Assembly (NCBI GenBank): GCA_902592275.1
Contig: CACJDW010000001.1
Coordinates: 1 to 47,174 of the forward strand
Origin: an uncultured Pelagibacteraceae bacterium
GTDB taxonomy: Bacteria; Pseudomonadota; Alphaproteobacteria; Pelagibacterales; Pelagibacteraceae
DNA: 47,174 nucleotides
Direction of reading: 5' to 3'
In this document: one piece after another, positions 1 through 9,186 of the stretch
Position numbering within the stretch: the first letter of the stretch is position 1
How the letters are laid out: every line of letters starts with the position of its first letter
Translations under genes and position numbers: made by a program
The notes under the pieces: generated by a model
Seen by the model: the letters and a program-made list of their open reading frames with translations, nothing else
Told to the model about the DNA's origin: nothing
Database searches by the model: none

Positions 1-1227
1 TATTGGGGAAATAAATTAGACATAGACGTTAGAAGAATTGTTTGGAAAAGAGTTATAGATATGAATGATAGATCTTTAAGATCAATAAATATAAATCTAG
101 GTGGTGTTGCTAATGGATTTCCAAGAGAAGATGGGTTTGATATTACTGTTGCATCAGAAATAATGGCAATCTTTTGTTTGTCTAATGATCTAGAAGATTT
201 AGAGAAAAGAATTGGGAATATTACAATTGGATATAACCGAGATAAAAAACCAGTTTATGCAAAAGATTTAAATGCTCAAGGACCTATGACAGTACTTCTT
301 AAAGAAGCTATTAGACCTAACGTAACACAAACATTAGAAAACAATCCTGCAATTATACATGGAGGTCCTTTTGCAAATATAGCACATGGGTGTAACTCAG
401 TTATTGCAACAAAAACTGGATTAAAACTTGCAGATTACGTTGTAACAGAGGCAGGATTTGGTGCTGATCTAGGTGCTGAAAAATTTTTAGATATTAAATG
501 CAGAAAATCAAATTTAAAACCTAGTTGTGTAGTTATCGTTGCAACAATCAGAGCATTAAAAATGCATGGTGGAGTTGCAAAAGAAGACTTAAAAAACGAA
601 AATGTAGATGCACTTAAAAAAGGATTGGTTAACCTTGAGAGGCATATTGAAAATGTTAAAAAATTTGGATTACCAGTTGCTGTTGCTGTTAATCATTTTA
701 TTAAAGATACAGATAGTGAAGTAAAAGCACTAATAGATTTTTGTAATGATTTAGGAGTTAAAGCAAGTCTTTGTACTCATTGGGCGAATGGTGGTGAAGG
801 AACAAAAGATTTAGCAGCACATGTTGCTGAATTATGCGAAAAAGATGAGGCAAAATTTAAATTCTTATACGAAAGTAAAACACCATTGTTAAAAAAAATT
901 GAAACAATAGCAAAAGAAATTTATAGAGCTGATGAAGTAATAGCTGACACTAAAATTAGAGAACAGCTTAAAAACTTTGAAACAGCTGGATATGGTGACT
1001 TACCAATTTGTGTTGCAAAAACTCAATATAGTTTTTCAACTGATCCCAATTTAAAAGGTGCTCCGTCTGGTCATGCTCTTCCTTTAAGGGAAGTAAGACT
1101 ATCATCAGGTGCTGAATTTATAGTTGTTATTTGTGGTGCGATAATGACAATGCCTGGTCTTCCAAGAGTTCCAGCAGCAGACTCGATTAAGTTAAATAAA
1201 AAAGGTGAAATAGAAGGTTTATTCTAA
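1..1227 (+). CDS. fhs: Formate-tetrahydrofolate ligase, 5' end cut by window edge
   Basis: Interconverts formate + ATP + THF and 10-formyl-THF; in C1-oxidising marine bacteria it can run toward formate and ATP. The frame is open from base 1: the codons before the ATG at 61 read [20 protein letters not shown], the family sequence just ahead of the conserved MNDRSLR segment, so the ATG at 61 is internal. About 408 of the usual 555-560 residues are present, so roughly 150 N-terminal residues, including the nucleotide-binding loop, lie outside. Conserved segments include [13 protein letters not shown] and [13 protein letters not shown]. Its stop overlaps the stop of the convergent amidotransferase gene by 9 bases. 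It fits the one-carbon theme of the next 25 kb. Identification is firm. Confidence 0.95.
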   Translation, partial: YWGNKLDIDVRRIVWKRVIDMNDRSLRSININLGGVANGFPREDGFDITVASEIMAIFCLSNDLEDLEKRIGNITIGYNRDKKPVYAKDLNAQGPMTVLLKEAIRPNVTQTLENNPAIIHGGPFANIAHGCNSVIATKTGLKLADYVVTEAGFGADLGAEKFLDIKCRKSNLKPSCVVIVATIRALKMHGGVAKEDLKNENVDALKKGLVNLERHIENVKKFGLPVAVAVNHFIKDTDSEVKALIDFCNDLGVKASLCTHWANGGEGTKDLAAHVAELCEKDEAKFKFLYESKTPLLKKIETIAKEIYRADEVIADTKIREQLKNFETAGYGDLPICVAKTQYSFSTDPNLKGAPSGHALPLREVRLSSGAEFIVVICGAIMTMPGLPRVPAADSIKLNKKGEIEGLF

Positions 1228-2007
1228 ATTTAAATAGTCTAACCAGTTCTCCAATTCTCTCATTCTAGAAACTTTATCTAGTTTATTATTCTCAGTTTCT
1301 ATGTGTTTGATGTGATTATCTATTTCATTCTCATCTTTAAAAGCCCCTTTTTCTAAAAGCCTTTTTTTTCTGAAAATAATCAAGTTGATCATTTTATTAT
1401 AAGTAATCTCAGGGTGGTATTGAAGACCCCATATATTACAATTACCAACTTTAAAATTTATTCCTTGAACGTTATTTATTGAGTTTGAAGCTAATAAAAT
1501 TGAATCTTTTGGCATTGTAACGACTTCATCAAAATTAAATGCCGGTGTATTAAATTTTTGATCTTTATTTTTATAGAGTGGATGATTTAAACCATTTTCA
1601 TTAATTTCTATATTTGAAGCAATACCTCTATGAGATCCTTTTATAGCTTTTTTAACTTCCCCTCCTGCTGCTGTTACAGCTACTTGCATGCCCCAACATA
1701 TTGCTAAAATTTTTTTGATTTTTTTCTGACATTCTTTCATAAATTCAATTTGTCTTTTTATTTCAGGGGTATTGTTATAGATGTTTAAACTACTTCCTCC
1801 CCAAATAAGACCATCATAGCTTTCAAGCACATCAATATTTTGATTGATATTTTCATCTGAAGAAGGGTTAACTACGTGGGTTTCTAATTTATCTGTGAAA
1901 TAAGCTAAGCTATCTTTAAGACTTTCTGTATGTGTTTGAATTCCAGCCTCAGAAAAACTTTGGTTTTCTTCTCGTAAGTTTCCTTCTACTATCAATATTT
2001 TTTTCAT
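1219..2007 (-). CDS. Class I glutamine amidotransferase-like protein (GMP-synthase-type GATase domain)
   Basis: A 262-residue stand-alone class I glutamine amidotransferase domain. The nucleophile elbow AICWGMQ puts the catalytic Cys at residue 104, and LQYHPEI supplies His198 and Glu200, so the triad is complete. Such free-standing proteins resemble the amidase half of GMP synthase (COG0518) and hydrolyse gamma-glutamyl amide bonds; the true substrate cannot be read from sequence. It starts at an ATG that shares one base with the stop of the upstream Fe-alcohol dehydrogenase gene (TAATG), so the two are translationally coupled. Its 3' end overlaps fhs. Because the neighbourhood handles gamma-glutamylmethylamide, a gamma-glutamyl hydrolase role is possible, but this is inference only. 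Confidence 0.8.
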   Translation of the reverse strand: MKKILIVEGNLREENQSFSEAGIQTHTESLKDSLAYFTDKLETHVVNPSSDENINQNIDVLESYDGLIWGGSSLNIYNNTPEIKRQIEFMKECQKKIKKILAICWGMQVAVTAAGGEVKKAIKGSHRGIASNIEINENGLNHPLYKNKDQKFNTPAFNFDEVVTMPKDSILLASNSINNVQGINFKVGNCNIWGLQYHPEITYNKMINLIIFRKKRLLEKGAFKDENEIDNHIKHIETENNKLDKVSRMRELENWLDYLNLE

Positions 2008-3164
2008 TAAAATAATTCTCCAGAAATGCTTTTTATATACATTTCTTTTAGATCATTTTGACTTAATTTTTTGGGATTTCCTCCTGTTGATGGATCTTCA
2101 AATGCCATTAAAGAAAGTTCATCTAAATCAATATTATTACAATCCATCACATCTGATAATTTGTGTGGAATATTTAAATTTTTTCTTAATTTCAAAATCC
2201 AATTTAAAAAACTATCAAAATTTTTATTTAAATTAAGATAATCACAAATTGATATTATTTTATTTTCGATTGAAGATTTATTAAATGTTAAAACATAAGG
2301 CATAAATATTGCGTTTGATAAGCCGTGGTGAACATTAAATTTACCGTTTACAGGGTGGCTTAATGAGTGGATTGCTCCCAGCCCCTTCTGAAACGCAGTA
2401 GAACCCATTGAAGCCGCTGAAAGTAAATCCATTCTAGCGTTAACATCTTTTCCATTTATAAATGCTTTAAATAAAGAATTTTTAATTAACTTCATTCCTT
2501 CCATTGCCATACCATCGGCCATTGGATGATATCCTGGTGCACAAAACGCTTCTAAATTATGAGCTAGTGCGTCCATTCCTGTTGCTGCTGTTAATCTTGG
2601 AGATAAATCTAGTGTAAGTAAAGGATCTAAAATTACAATCGAAGGTAACATTTTTGGGTGAAAAATAATTTTTTTTGCACCTGTTTCTTTATTTATAATT
2701 GCAGATGCTCTACCTGTTTCGGATCCTGTTCCAGCAGTGGTTGGAACTGCAATAATTTTTGAAATTTTAGAACTATCAGCTCTTGTCCAGTAGTCACCAA
2801 TATCTTCAAAATCCCATAACGGTCGAGATTGATTACACATAAATGCTACAGCTTTTCCAACATCTAAACCGCTTCCGCCTCCTAAAGCTATTACACCATC
2901 ACAACCAGAAGTATTATAAACTTTAACACCTTCTTCTACATTTTCTCCAATAGGATTTCCCGTAAAATTAGAAAAGGTAGCTAAATTTTCAAAACTTTTT
3001 TTTAATCTTAATATTATATTTTTTGTTAAATCTAAGTTAATTAAATCCTTGTCTGTTACAAATAATGGATTTGAAATATTTAACTCTTTACAGGCTAAGG
3101 ATAAATCTCCAATTCTATTTTCTCCTATCCACATAGTGGTTGGATAATTCCAATTAATACCCAT
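2007..3164 (-). CDS. Iron-containing alcohol dehydrogenase
   Basis: Group III (Fe-type) NAD(P)-dependent alcohol dehydrogenase, 385 residues, the usual length. The nucleotide-binding GGGSGLDVGKAVA lies near residue 95, followed by PTTAGTGSETG. The metal-ligand region is intact: an Asp and His in DALAHNLEAF, then the His residues of HSLSHPVNGKFNVHHG. Substrate is not determined by the motifs; close family members oxidise methanol, 1,3-propanediol or butanol or reduce aldehydes. Fe-ADHs in this kind of SAR11 C1 cluster have been proposed to act on methanol or formaldehyde (established literature idea, not shown here). It is co-transcribed with the amidotransferase and diverges from tmm across 76 bases. 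Confidence 0.9.
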   Translation of the reverse strand: MGINWNYPTTMWIGENRIGDLSLACKELNISNPLFVTDKDLINLDLTKNIILRLKKSFENLATFSNFTGNPIGENVEEGVKVYNTSGCDGVIALGGGSGLDVGKAVAFMCNQSRPLWDFEDIGDYWTRADSSKISKIIAVPTTAGTGSETGRASAIINKETGAKKIIFHPKMLPSIVILDPLLTLDLSPRLTAATGMDALAHNLEAFCAPGYHPMADGMAMEGMKLIKNSLFKAFINGKDVNARMDLLSAASMGSTAFQKGLGAIHSLSHPVNGKFNVHHGLSNAIFMPYVLTFNKSSIENKIISICDYLNLNKNFDSFLNWILKLRKNLNIPHKLSDVMDCNNIDLDELSLMAFEDPSTGGNPKKLSQNDLKEMYIKSISGELF

Positions 3165-3240
3165 AACAAAATATAATTTTATTTTTTTAAAATTATTAGT
3201 AAGATATATTTATAAATTTATTAATGATAGGAAAAATTCT

Positions 3241-4572
3241 ATGTCAAAAGTAGCAATCATAGGCGCTGGTCCATGCGGACTTTCAATTTTAAGAGCATTT
3301 GAACATTTAGAAAAAAAGGGAGAAAAAATTCCTGAAATAGTTTGCTTTGAAAAACAAGAAAGTTGGGGTGGTTTATGGAACTACAACTGGAGAACTGGTT
3401 CAGATCAATATGGAGATCCTGTACCTAACAGTATGTATAGATACTTATGGTCTAATGGACCGAAAGAGTGTTTAGAATTTGCTGATTATTCTTTTGATGA
3501 GCATTTTGGAAAGCCAATTCCTTCCTTTCCTCCAAGAGAAGTCTTGCAAGATTATATTCTGGGAAGAGTAAGTAAAGGAAACATAAAGAGTAAGATTAAA
3601 TTTAATACAAGAGTCATAAACACTGTTTATAAAAATGATAAGTTTGAAATTAGCTACCAGGACAAAGTAAACAATAAAGTTTTAAATGATACATTTGATT
3701 ATGTGGTAGTCTCTACAGGTCATTTTTCTGTGCCATTTATTCCTGAGTACGAAGGAATGAATTCTTTCCCGGGAAGAATAATGCACTCACATGATTTTAG
3801 AGATGCAGAAGAGTTTAGAGGAAAAGATGTAATTGTTTTGGGGAGCAGTTATTCTGCTGAAGATGTGGCTCTACAATGTAATAAGTATGGTGCTAAAAGT
3901 GTAACAATCGGTTACAGGCATAACCCAATGGGCTTTAAATGGCCAAAAGGCATGAAAGAAGTTCATTACTTAGATAGATTAGATGGAAAAAAAGCTATAT
4001 TTAAAGACGGAACAGAACAAAATGCCGATGTAGTTATCCTATGCACTGGATATCTTCATCATTTCCCATTTTTAGATGAAAGTTTAAAATTAAAAACACA
4101 TAACAGATTATATCCACCAAAACTTTACAAAGGAGTTGTGTGGCAAGATAATCATAAACTTTTATATTTAGGTATGCAGGATCAGTTTCACACATTTAAT
4201 ATGTTTGATTGCCAAGGATGGTATGCGAGAGATGTGATCATGGGGAAAATCAAAATGCCTAGCGATGAAGAAATAGATAAAGACATAAATAAATGGGTTT
4301 CAATGGAAGAAAAATTAGAAAATCCTGATCAAATGATTGATTTTCAAACAGAATATACCAAAGAGCTTCATGATATGTCTGATTATCCAAAAATAGATTT
4401 TGAATTGATTAGAAAACATTTTAAAGAATGGGAACATCATAAAGTAGAAGACATTCTAACTTATAGAAATAAATCGTTTTCATCTCCTGTAACTGGATCT
4501 GTTGCACCAATCCATCACACACCTTGGGAAAAAGCGATGGATGACTCAATGAAAACTTTTTTAAATAAATAA
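3241..4572 (+). CDS. tmm: Trimethylamine monooxygenase (flavin-containing)
   Basis: NADPH- and FAD-dependent oxidation of trimethylamine to trimethylamine N-oxide in the cytoplasm, the entry step of marine TMA use. The 443-residue length matches bacterial Tmm. FAD loop GAGPCG at residues 8-13; the Tmm-typical WGGLWNY and MYRYLWSNGPKE (containing the conserved Asn near the active site) follow; the flavin-monooxygenase identifying region HSHDFRDAEEF and the NADPH loop GSSYSAED lie in the middle; MGFKWP and the late GMQDQFHTFNMFDCQGW are also Tmm-like. An AGGA-like ribosome site sits a few bases before the ATG. It faces gpsA tail to tail with a 6-base spacer. Confidence is high because similarity to characterised Tmm spans the full length as recalled. 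Confidence 0.94.
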   Translation: MSKVAIIGAGPCGLSILRAFEHLEKKGEKIPEIVCFEKQESWGGLWNYNWRTGSDQYGDPVPNSMYRYLWSNGPKECLEFADYSFDEHFGKPIPSFPPREVLQDYILGRVSKGNIKSKIKFNTRVINTVYKNDKFEISYQDKVNNKVLNDTFDYVVVSTGHFSVPFIPEYEGMNSFPGRIMHSHDFRDAEEFRGKDVIVLGSSYSAEDVALQCNKYGAKSVTIGYRHNPMGFKWPKGMKEVHYLDRLDGKKAIFKDGTEQNADVVILCTGYLHHFPFLDESLKLKTHNRLYPPKLYKGVVWQDNHKLLYLGMQDQFHTFNMFDCQGWYARDVIMGKIKMPSDEEIDKDINKWVSMEEKLENPDQMIDFQTEYTKELHDMSDYPKIDFELIRKHFKEWEHHKVEDILTYRNKSFSSPVTGSVAPIHHTPWEKAMDDSMKTFLNK

Positions 4573-4578
4573 AAAAAA

Positions 4579-5541
4579 TTAATAATTTATTTTTAATTTT
4601 TTATTTTTAGTAATTGCATTTAATAATGCAATCATTAGTGGGATTTTTTTCTTATTAATTTTTTTTAAAACATAGGGTGCAATTTCACTGGCTAAATCAG
4701 CTCCTTCAATGGTGTCATTTCTCATAAATTTCTTTTTAGCGTTTTTAAAAGAAAATCCTTTACCTAAATATTCTCCCATTTTGCTGTTTCTGCCTCCTAC
4801 AGCACTAACATAAAGATCTCCAATACCAGCTAAACCGTAAACTGTTTCTTCTTTTCCTTTAAAAAATTTAATTAAATATTTCATTTCATCTATAGATTTT
4901 CTGAATAAAGCAGAGGAGGTGTTATTTCCTTGACCCGATCCAATTATCATTGAATAAACATTCTTAATAGCAGAGGAAAACTCAACACCTTTTACATCTG
5001 ATGAATATTCTGTTTTGTAATAATGAGTTGAAATCATTTTTCCAATTTTTTTAGCAATACTTATGTTTTTATTTGCTATTACCGTATAACTTTTTATCTT
5101 CCTCGCTAATTCTTTTGCTAAACAAGGTCCTTTTAATATTGAAATGTTTAAATTTTTTTTATTTAAATTTAATTGCTCAGACATGCTAATTAATTTTTTA
5201 CTTTTTTTTTGAAATTTCAAACCTTTTGTTAAAACAAGTATTAAAGTTTTTTGTTTAAGATCTTTTAGATAATTTTTTATCATATCTATACCTACTGAGC
5301 TTACAGCAACGACTATTAAATCCCATTTATCATTCAAAAGTTCAGGACTAAATTTCTTAAGATTGAGTTTATTTGATAAGTTAATTTTTAGAGCTGGATG
5401 AAATTTTTTTTTATTTTTTAATTTTTTTAGTAAATTTAGGTTATATGGTTCAGTCAAAGTTACTTTTTGATTATTGTCAATTAAAGGAACAGAAAAAGCT
5501 GCACCCATTGCTCCTGCTCCAATTATTAAAACTTTTTTCAT
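4579..5541 (-). CDS. gpsA: Glycerol-3-phosphate dehydrogenase [NAD(P)+]
   Basis: Soluble G3P dehydrogenase interconverting dihydroxyacetone phosphate and sn-glycerol 3-phosphate. The Rossmann loop GAGAMGAAF is at residues 8-16; LTKGLK, the GPCLAKE segment, the catalytic Lys in SSAIKNVYS, AGIGDL and the late TIEGADLA all fit GpsA. At 320 residues it is slightly short but complete. It starts 5 bases after the glpK stop in the same direction and ends the minus-strand block. It usually supplies G3P for phospholipids; directly behind glycerol kinase it could instead, or also, oxidise kinase-made G3P to DHAP. The sequence is rich in Lys and Asn from AT-biased codons, like its neighbours. Confidence 0.92.
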   Translation of the reverse strand: MKKVLIIGAGAMGAAFSVPLIDNNQKVTLTEPYNLNLLKKLKNKKKFHPALKINLSNKLNLKKFSPELLNDKWDLIVVAVSSVGIDMIKNYLKDLKQKTLILVLTKGLKFQKKSKKLISMSEQLNLNKKNLNISILKGPCLAKELARKIKSYTVIANKNISIAKKIGKMISTHYYKTEYSSDVKGVEFSSAIKNVYSMIIGSGQGNNTSSALFRKSIDEMKYLIKFFKGKEETVYGLAGIGDLYVSAVGGRNSKMGEYLGKGFSFKNAKKKFMRNDTIEGADLASEIAPYVLKKINKKKIPLMIALLNAITKNKKLKINY

Positions 5542-5546
5542 AAATA

Positions 5547-7025
5547 TTATGCTAAAGTTTTTTTAATTGCTTGCTGCCAACCTTGCAATAAGTGATTTCT
5601 CAATTTTTTATCAATTTTTGGTATAAATTCCTTATCTTTTCTCCATGTATTTTTAATATGATTTAATGATTTAAATTCTCCTATTTGATAACCTGCTAAC
5701 ATTGCAGCTCCGAGAGCAGTTGTTTCTAAAATTTTAGGTCGAATTACTTTTAAATTAATTGCATCTGCCAAAAATTGTGAAAACCAATTATTAGCTACCA
5801 TACCCCCATCAATCTTTACTATCCTGGGCTTTAAACCATCTTTTTTCATTGAATTAAATAAATCATAACTTTGATACGCAACTGACTCGACTGTTGCTCT
5901 AACCAAAGTTTTCCAATCACTATCTCTCGTAAGTCCTGTTATTAAACCTCTTGCATCAGGTCTCCAATAAGGTGCGCCTATTCCACTAAAAGCTGGGACA
6001 ACATAAACTTCATTATTACTTTTTGTTGATTTAGCTATTTTTTCAGTTTCATAAGCATTGTTTATTAATTTAATTTTATCCCTTAACCATTGCACCCCTG
6101 CTCCAGCTATGAAAATAGATCCTTCAAGAGCATACGTAGTCTTATTGTTCAATCGATAACAAATTGTGGTTAATAACTTATTTTTTGAATTAATTTTTTT
6201 TGATCCAGTATTCATTATTATAAAGGCGCCTGTACCATAGGTGCTTTTAATTGATCCTTTTTCAAAACAAGCTTGTCCTACAGCTGCAGCTTGTTGATCT
6301 CCTAAAACAGCTGAAATGGGTATTTCTTTTCCTATAACTCTCTTGTCTGTTTTTCCAAAATTATCTGCAGAATTTTTTACCTCTGGCAAGATGCTCTTTG
6401 GAATTTTTAATTTCTGTAAAATTTCATTATCCCATTTATTGTTATTGATATTAAACAACATCGTTCTACTTGCATTGGTAGCTTCGGTTAAATGCTGTTT
6501 ACCTTTGGTTAATTTCCAGATTAAGAAGGTATCCACCGTACCAAATAATAAATTATTAGTTTTGAGTAACTTTTTTGAAACTTTTACATTGTCTAAAATC
6601 CATTTTATTTTAGTGGCAGAAAAATAAGGATCTATAAATAATCCTGTTTTTTTTCTAAAAATATTTTCATAATTTTTATTCTTTAGAGATTTACAATATT
6701 CCTGCGTTCTTCTATCTTGCCAAACGATTGCATTATAAACAGGTTTTCCAGTTGTTTTATTCCACAAAATTGTAGTTTCTCTTTGATTTGTAATTCCAAT
6801 TGTAAGTATATTACCTTTTAAACTTTTAGCTTTTTTGATTGCTTGTTTTAACGCTTTTAATGTTGTCAACCAAATTTCATTTGGATTGTGCTCTACCCAA
6901 CCATTTCTTGGAAAGAATTGTTTAAATTCATATTGAGATATAAATTGAATATTGCCTTTAATATCAAATAGCACTACTCTTGAGGAAGTTGTCCCCTGGT
7001 CAATCGAGATAATAAATTTTTTCAA
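5547..7025 (-). CDS. glpK: Glycerol kinase
   Basis: FGGY-family kinase phosphorylating glycerol to sn-glycerol 3-phosphate. Full-length (492 residues). The N-terminal phosphate loop IDQGTTSSR is at about residues 8-16, followed by GWVEHNP, GITNQRETT and IVWQDRR (glycerol-contacting), then the ATP-side GDQQAAAVGQACFEKGS, YGTGAF and KIDGGMVANNW. The start is TTG: it is 4 bases after the tmoW TAG stop and places the phosphate loop at the family position; no closer ATG exists. No clear ribosome site precedes it, so translation is probably coupled to tmoW. Its place directly behind a TMAO/betaine-type transporter is unusual, since no glycerol facilitator is present. Confidence 0.95.
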   Translation of the reverse strand: MKKFIISIDQGTTSSRVVLFDIKGNIQFISQYEFKQFFPRNGWVEHNPNEIWLTTLKALKQAIKKAKSLKGNILTIGITNQRETTILWNKTTGKPVYNAIVWQDRRTQEYCKSLKNKNYENIFRKKTGLFIDPYFSATKIKWILDNVKVSKKLLKTNNLLFGTVDTFLIWKLTKGKQHLTEATNASRTMLFNINNNKWDNEILQKLKIPKSILPEVKNSADNFGKTDKRVIGKEIPISAVLGDQQAAAVGQACFEKGSIKSTYGTGAFIIMNTGSKKINSKNKLLTTICYRLNNKTTYALEGSIFIAGAGVQWLRDKIKLINNAYETEKIAKSTKSNNEVYVVPAFSGIGAPYWRPDARGLITGLTRDSDWKTLVRATVESVAYQSYDLFNSMKKDGLKPRIVKIDGGMVANNWFSQFLADAINLKVIRPKILETTALGAAMLAGYQIGEFKSLNHIKNTWRKDKEFIPKIDKKLRNHLLQGWQQAIKKTLA

Positions 7026-7029
7026 AATA

Positions 7030-9183
7030 CTAATCTATGCCAAGATGTTTTTTTCTTTTTCCAACCCAAGTTCTAATTAAGTTATCAAAAATTAAACCTA
7101 TAAATGCAACGCAGATACCTAAAGTTAAACCGATTCCTGCTCCATTTTTATCTGAAAGTGCTTTTAAGATATACTGACCAAGATCCTCTGTTCCAATGAA
7201 GGCTCCTATTATCACCATGAATAAAGCAAAAACGATTGTTTGATTTAGACCAAGCATCATGTGTGGGAATGCTAGTGGAAATTCAATTTTTGTTAATCTC
7301 TGAAATTTATTAACTCCAGACATTGTTGCGGCCTCATGCAAACCAACCGGGACGCTTCTTAAACCTTCAATTGTGTACCTTGTTGCTGGAATTGTGGCAT
7401 AAACAATTACAGCAATTAAAACAGATGTATCTGTTATTCCAAAAAGCATCATTACAGGAATTAAATATACAAATGATGGGAATGTTTGAAATATATCGCA
7501 AACACCTAGCATAAATGCTGCAGATTTTTTGTTTTGAAAACATAATGTTCCAACTGTAAACCCTATTAAACAAGAAATAACTACACCAAAAGTTGCCATA
7601 TATAACGTTACTAGTGCTCTATCCCACCATGGACTTAATGCTATAAATAAAGTCAAAGCAGCAACAACTAATGCTGATCGAATTCCTCCAATTAAATATC
7701 CTGCACCAACTGCTAGTACCAATGTAGCAACTGCAGGCATTCTTAAATACAAAGCTCTCATCGGCTGAAGCACATCTTGAATTAACCATGTATTGAATGC
7801 TTTAATATACACGAAGAAAGTATCAAAAATCCAATCAACTCCTTTGTTCCAAAAATCTGCTGTTGATATTCCTTTATTATGAGGAATTTCAAAGAGGTAA
7901 TTAAAACTACCTTTGAAAATAAAAGTCCCAACATATGCAAGAATTATTCCGATTACGAATGAAGCTCCAAAAAATATTACATTTTTATTTCTTTGGAAAA
8001 ATGTCAGATTACCAAAATAATCTGTTTGTTTATTTGCCCATGCCAAAGACATTTTATCAAGTAAAATTGCAATTAAACTAATACATAAACCAGCCTCTAG
8101 TGCCAACCCTATATTGAGCTGATTAAGTGCTAACAACAAATTAAATCCTAATCCTTTCGCGCCAATGAACGCAGATATAACTGCCATTGAAAAACAAACC
8201 ATAATAACTTGGTTAACTCCAATTAAAATATCTCTTCTTGCTGTTGGAATTAGTACCTTGAACATTAATTGCCAATTGGTACAGCCACTCATTCTTCCAG
8301 CTTCAATAACTTCTGGTGGTATAGCTCTTAAACCTAATATTGTTAATAATATCATTGGTGGAACCGCAACAACCATAGTAATAATTACAGCAGCGTGATC
8401 ACCTACTCCAAATAAAACAAGTGCAGGAACTAATACAGCGTATTGTGGCATAGTCTGCATTACTAGAAGAATTGGGTACAATGCTTTTTCAACACGTTTA
8501 CTTTTGTAAGCTGCAATACCTAGGCCTAAACCAAAAATAAATGAAAGTGGAGCTGCAACAAGTATAAAAGAAAGCGTTTGCATTGATGGTTTCCATTGAC
8601 CAAATATAGAAATATAGATCATTGTTAAACCTGCAAACAAAGCCAATCCTTTTCCACTTAATTTATAAGATAGTAGAGCTGCTCCAGCTGCAACAATGGT
8701 CCAAGGTAAACCTGGCAACTCCAACCATGGATAAGCATCAATAAAATCCCAACTTGTAAATGCAACAATAGTTTCTAAACCTCCAAGTAAAATCTCCCTA
8801 ATTAATTCAATTAAAAAAGTCATAAATGAAGTTAAATTTCTACTTATCTCTAATAATAATGGTCGAGTTTTAAATTCTTGAGTATCTTCGTTCCAAAACT
8901 CCATTGGCATCCATTCATTCATTAAAAAAAATAAAGAGTCATTTATCCAAATAGGCAGCCATCCTAGAAGTGGAGGCAATCTCCAAAATACATCAAAGGC
9001 ATAATACCTAACCTCTTTACCTAGAAAAAAGTAAACACTTTGGTTTGGATCTTTAACAAATTCGGCCTGGCCTCTTATAAATTTATAAGTTTCAGGAACA
9101 TCAATTGCAAAACATAAAGCAAAAAATACAATTAATAAAAATAACCACTGAAATAATTTTGGATATTTTTTTAAATACTCCAT
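7030..9183 (-). CDS. tmoW: TMAO/glycine-betaine ABC transporter permease, duplicated permease domains
   Basis: Integral membrane component of an OpuA/ProU-type importer. At 717 residues it is about twice a ProW permease and contains two binding-protein-dependent permease modules in tandem. Two coupling (EAA) loops are visible: one near residue 300 (EVIEAGRMSGCTNWQLMFKV) and one in the C-terminal quarter (LHEAATMSGVNKFQRLTKIE). A membrane segment lies at residues 14-28 and there are many more. Single-chain double permeases are known for the TMAO transporter TmoXVW family. It begins 3 bases after the ATPase gene and ends 4 bases before glpK. Substrate (TMAO, possibly also betaine, choline or carnitine) is inferred from the neighbouring tdm and tmoX. 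Confidence 0.86.
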   Translation of the reverse strand: MEYLKKYPKLFQWLFLLIVFFALCFAIDVPETYKFIRGQAEFVKDPNQSVYFFLGKEVRYYAFDVFWRLPPLLGWLPIWINDSLFFLMNEWMPMEFWNEDTQEFKTRPLLLEISRNLTSFMTFLIELIREILLGGLETIVAFTSWDFIDAYPWLELPGLPWTIVAAGAALLSYKLSGKGLALFAGLTMIYISIFGQWKPSMQTLSFILVAAPLSFIFGLGLGIAAYKSKRVEKALYPILLVMQTMPQYAVLVPALVLFGVGDHAAVIITMVVAVPPMILLTILGLRAIPPEVIEAGRMSGCTNWQLMFKVLIPTARRDILIGVNQVIMVCFSMAVISAFIGAKGLGFNLLLALNQLNIGLALEAGLCISLIAILLDKMSLAWANKQTDYFGNLTFFQRNKNVIFFGASFVIGIILAYVGTFIFKGSFNYLFEIPHNKGISTADFWNKGVDWIFDTFFVYIKAFNTWLIQDVLQPMRALYLRMPAVATLVLAVGAGYLIGGIRSALVVAALTLFIALSPWWDRALVTLYMATFGVVISCLIGFTVGTLCFQNKKSAAFMLGVCDIFQTFPSFVYLIPVMMLFGITDTSVLIAVIVYATIPATRYTIEGLRSVPVGLHEAATMSGVNKFQRLTKIEFPLAFPHMMLGLNQTIVFALFMVIIGAFIGTEDLGQYILKALSDKNGAGIGLTLGICVAFIGLIFDNLIRTWVGKRKKHLGID

Positions 9184-9186
9184 ATT

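Noticed and set aside
3173..3196. ATAATTTT / AAAATTAT inverted repeat between the Fe-ADH and tmm genes
   Set aside because: Made only of A and T in a 76-base AT-only spacer; expected by chance and lacks any supporting feature.
6316..6627. 103-codon plus-strand frame inside glpK
   Set aside because: Antisense to an intact glycerol kinase, with hydrophobic low-complexity product and no start signal.
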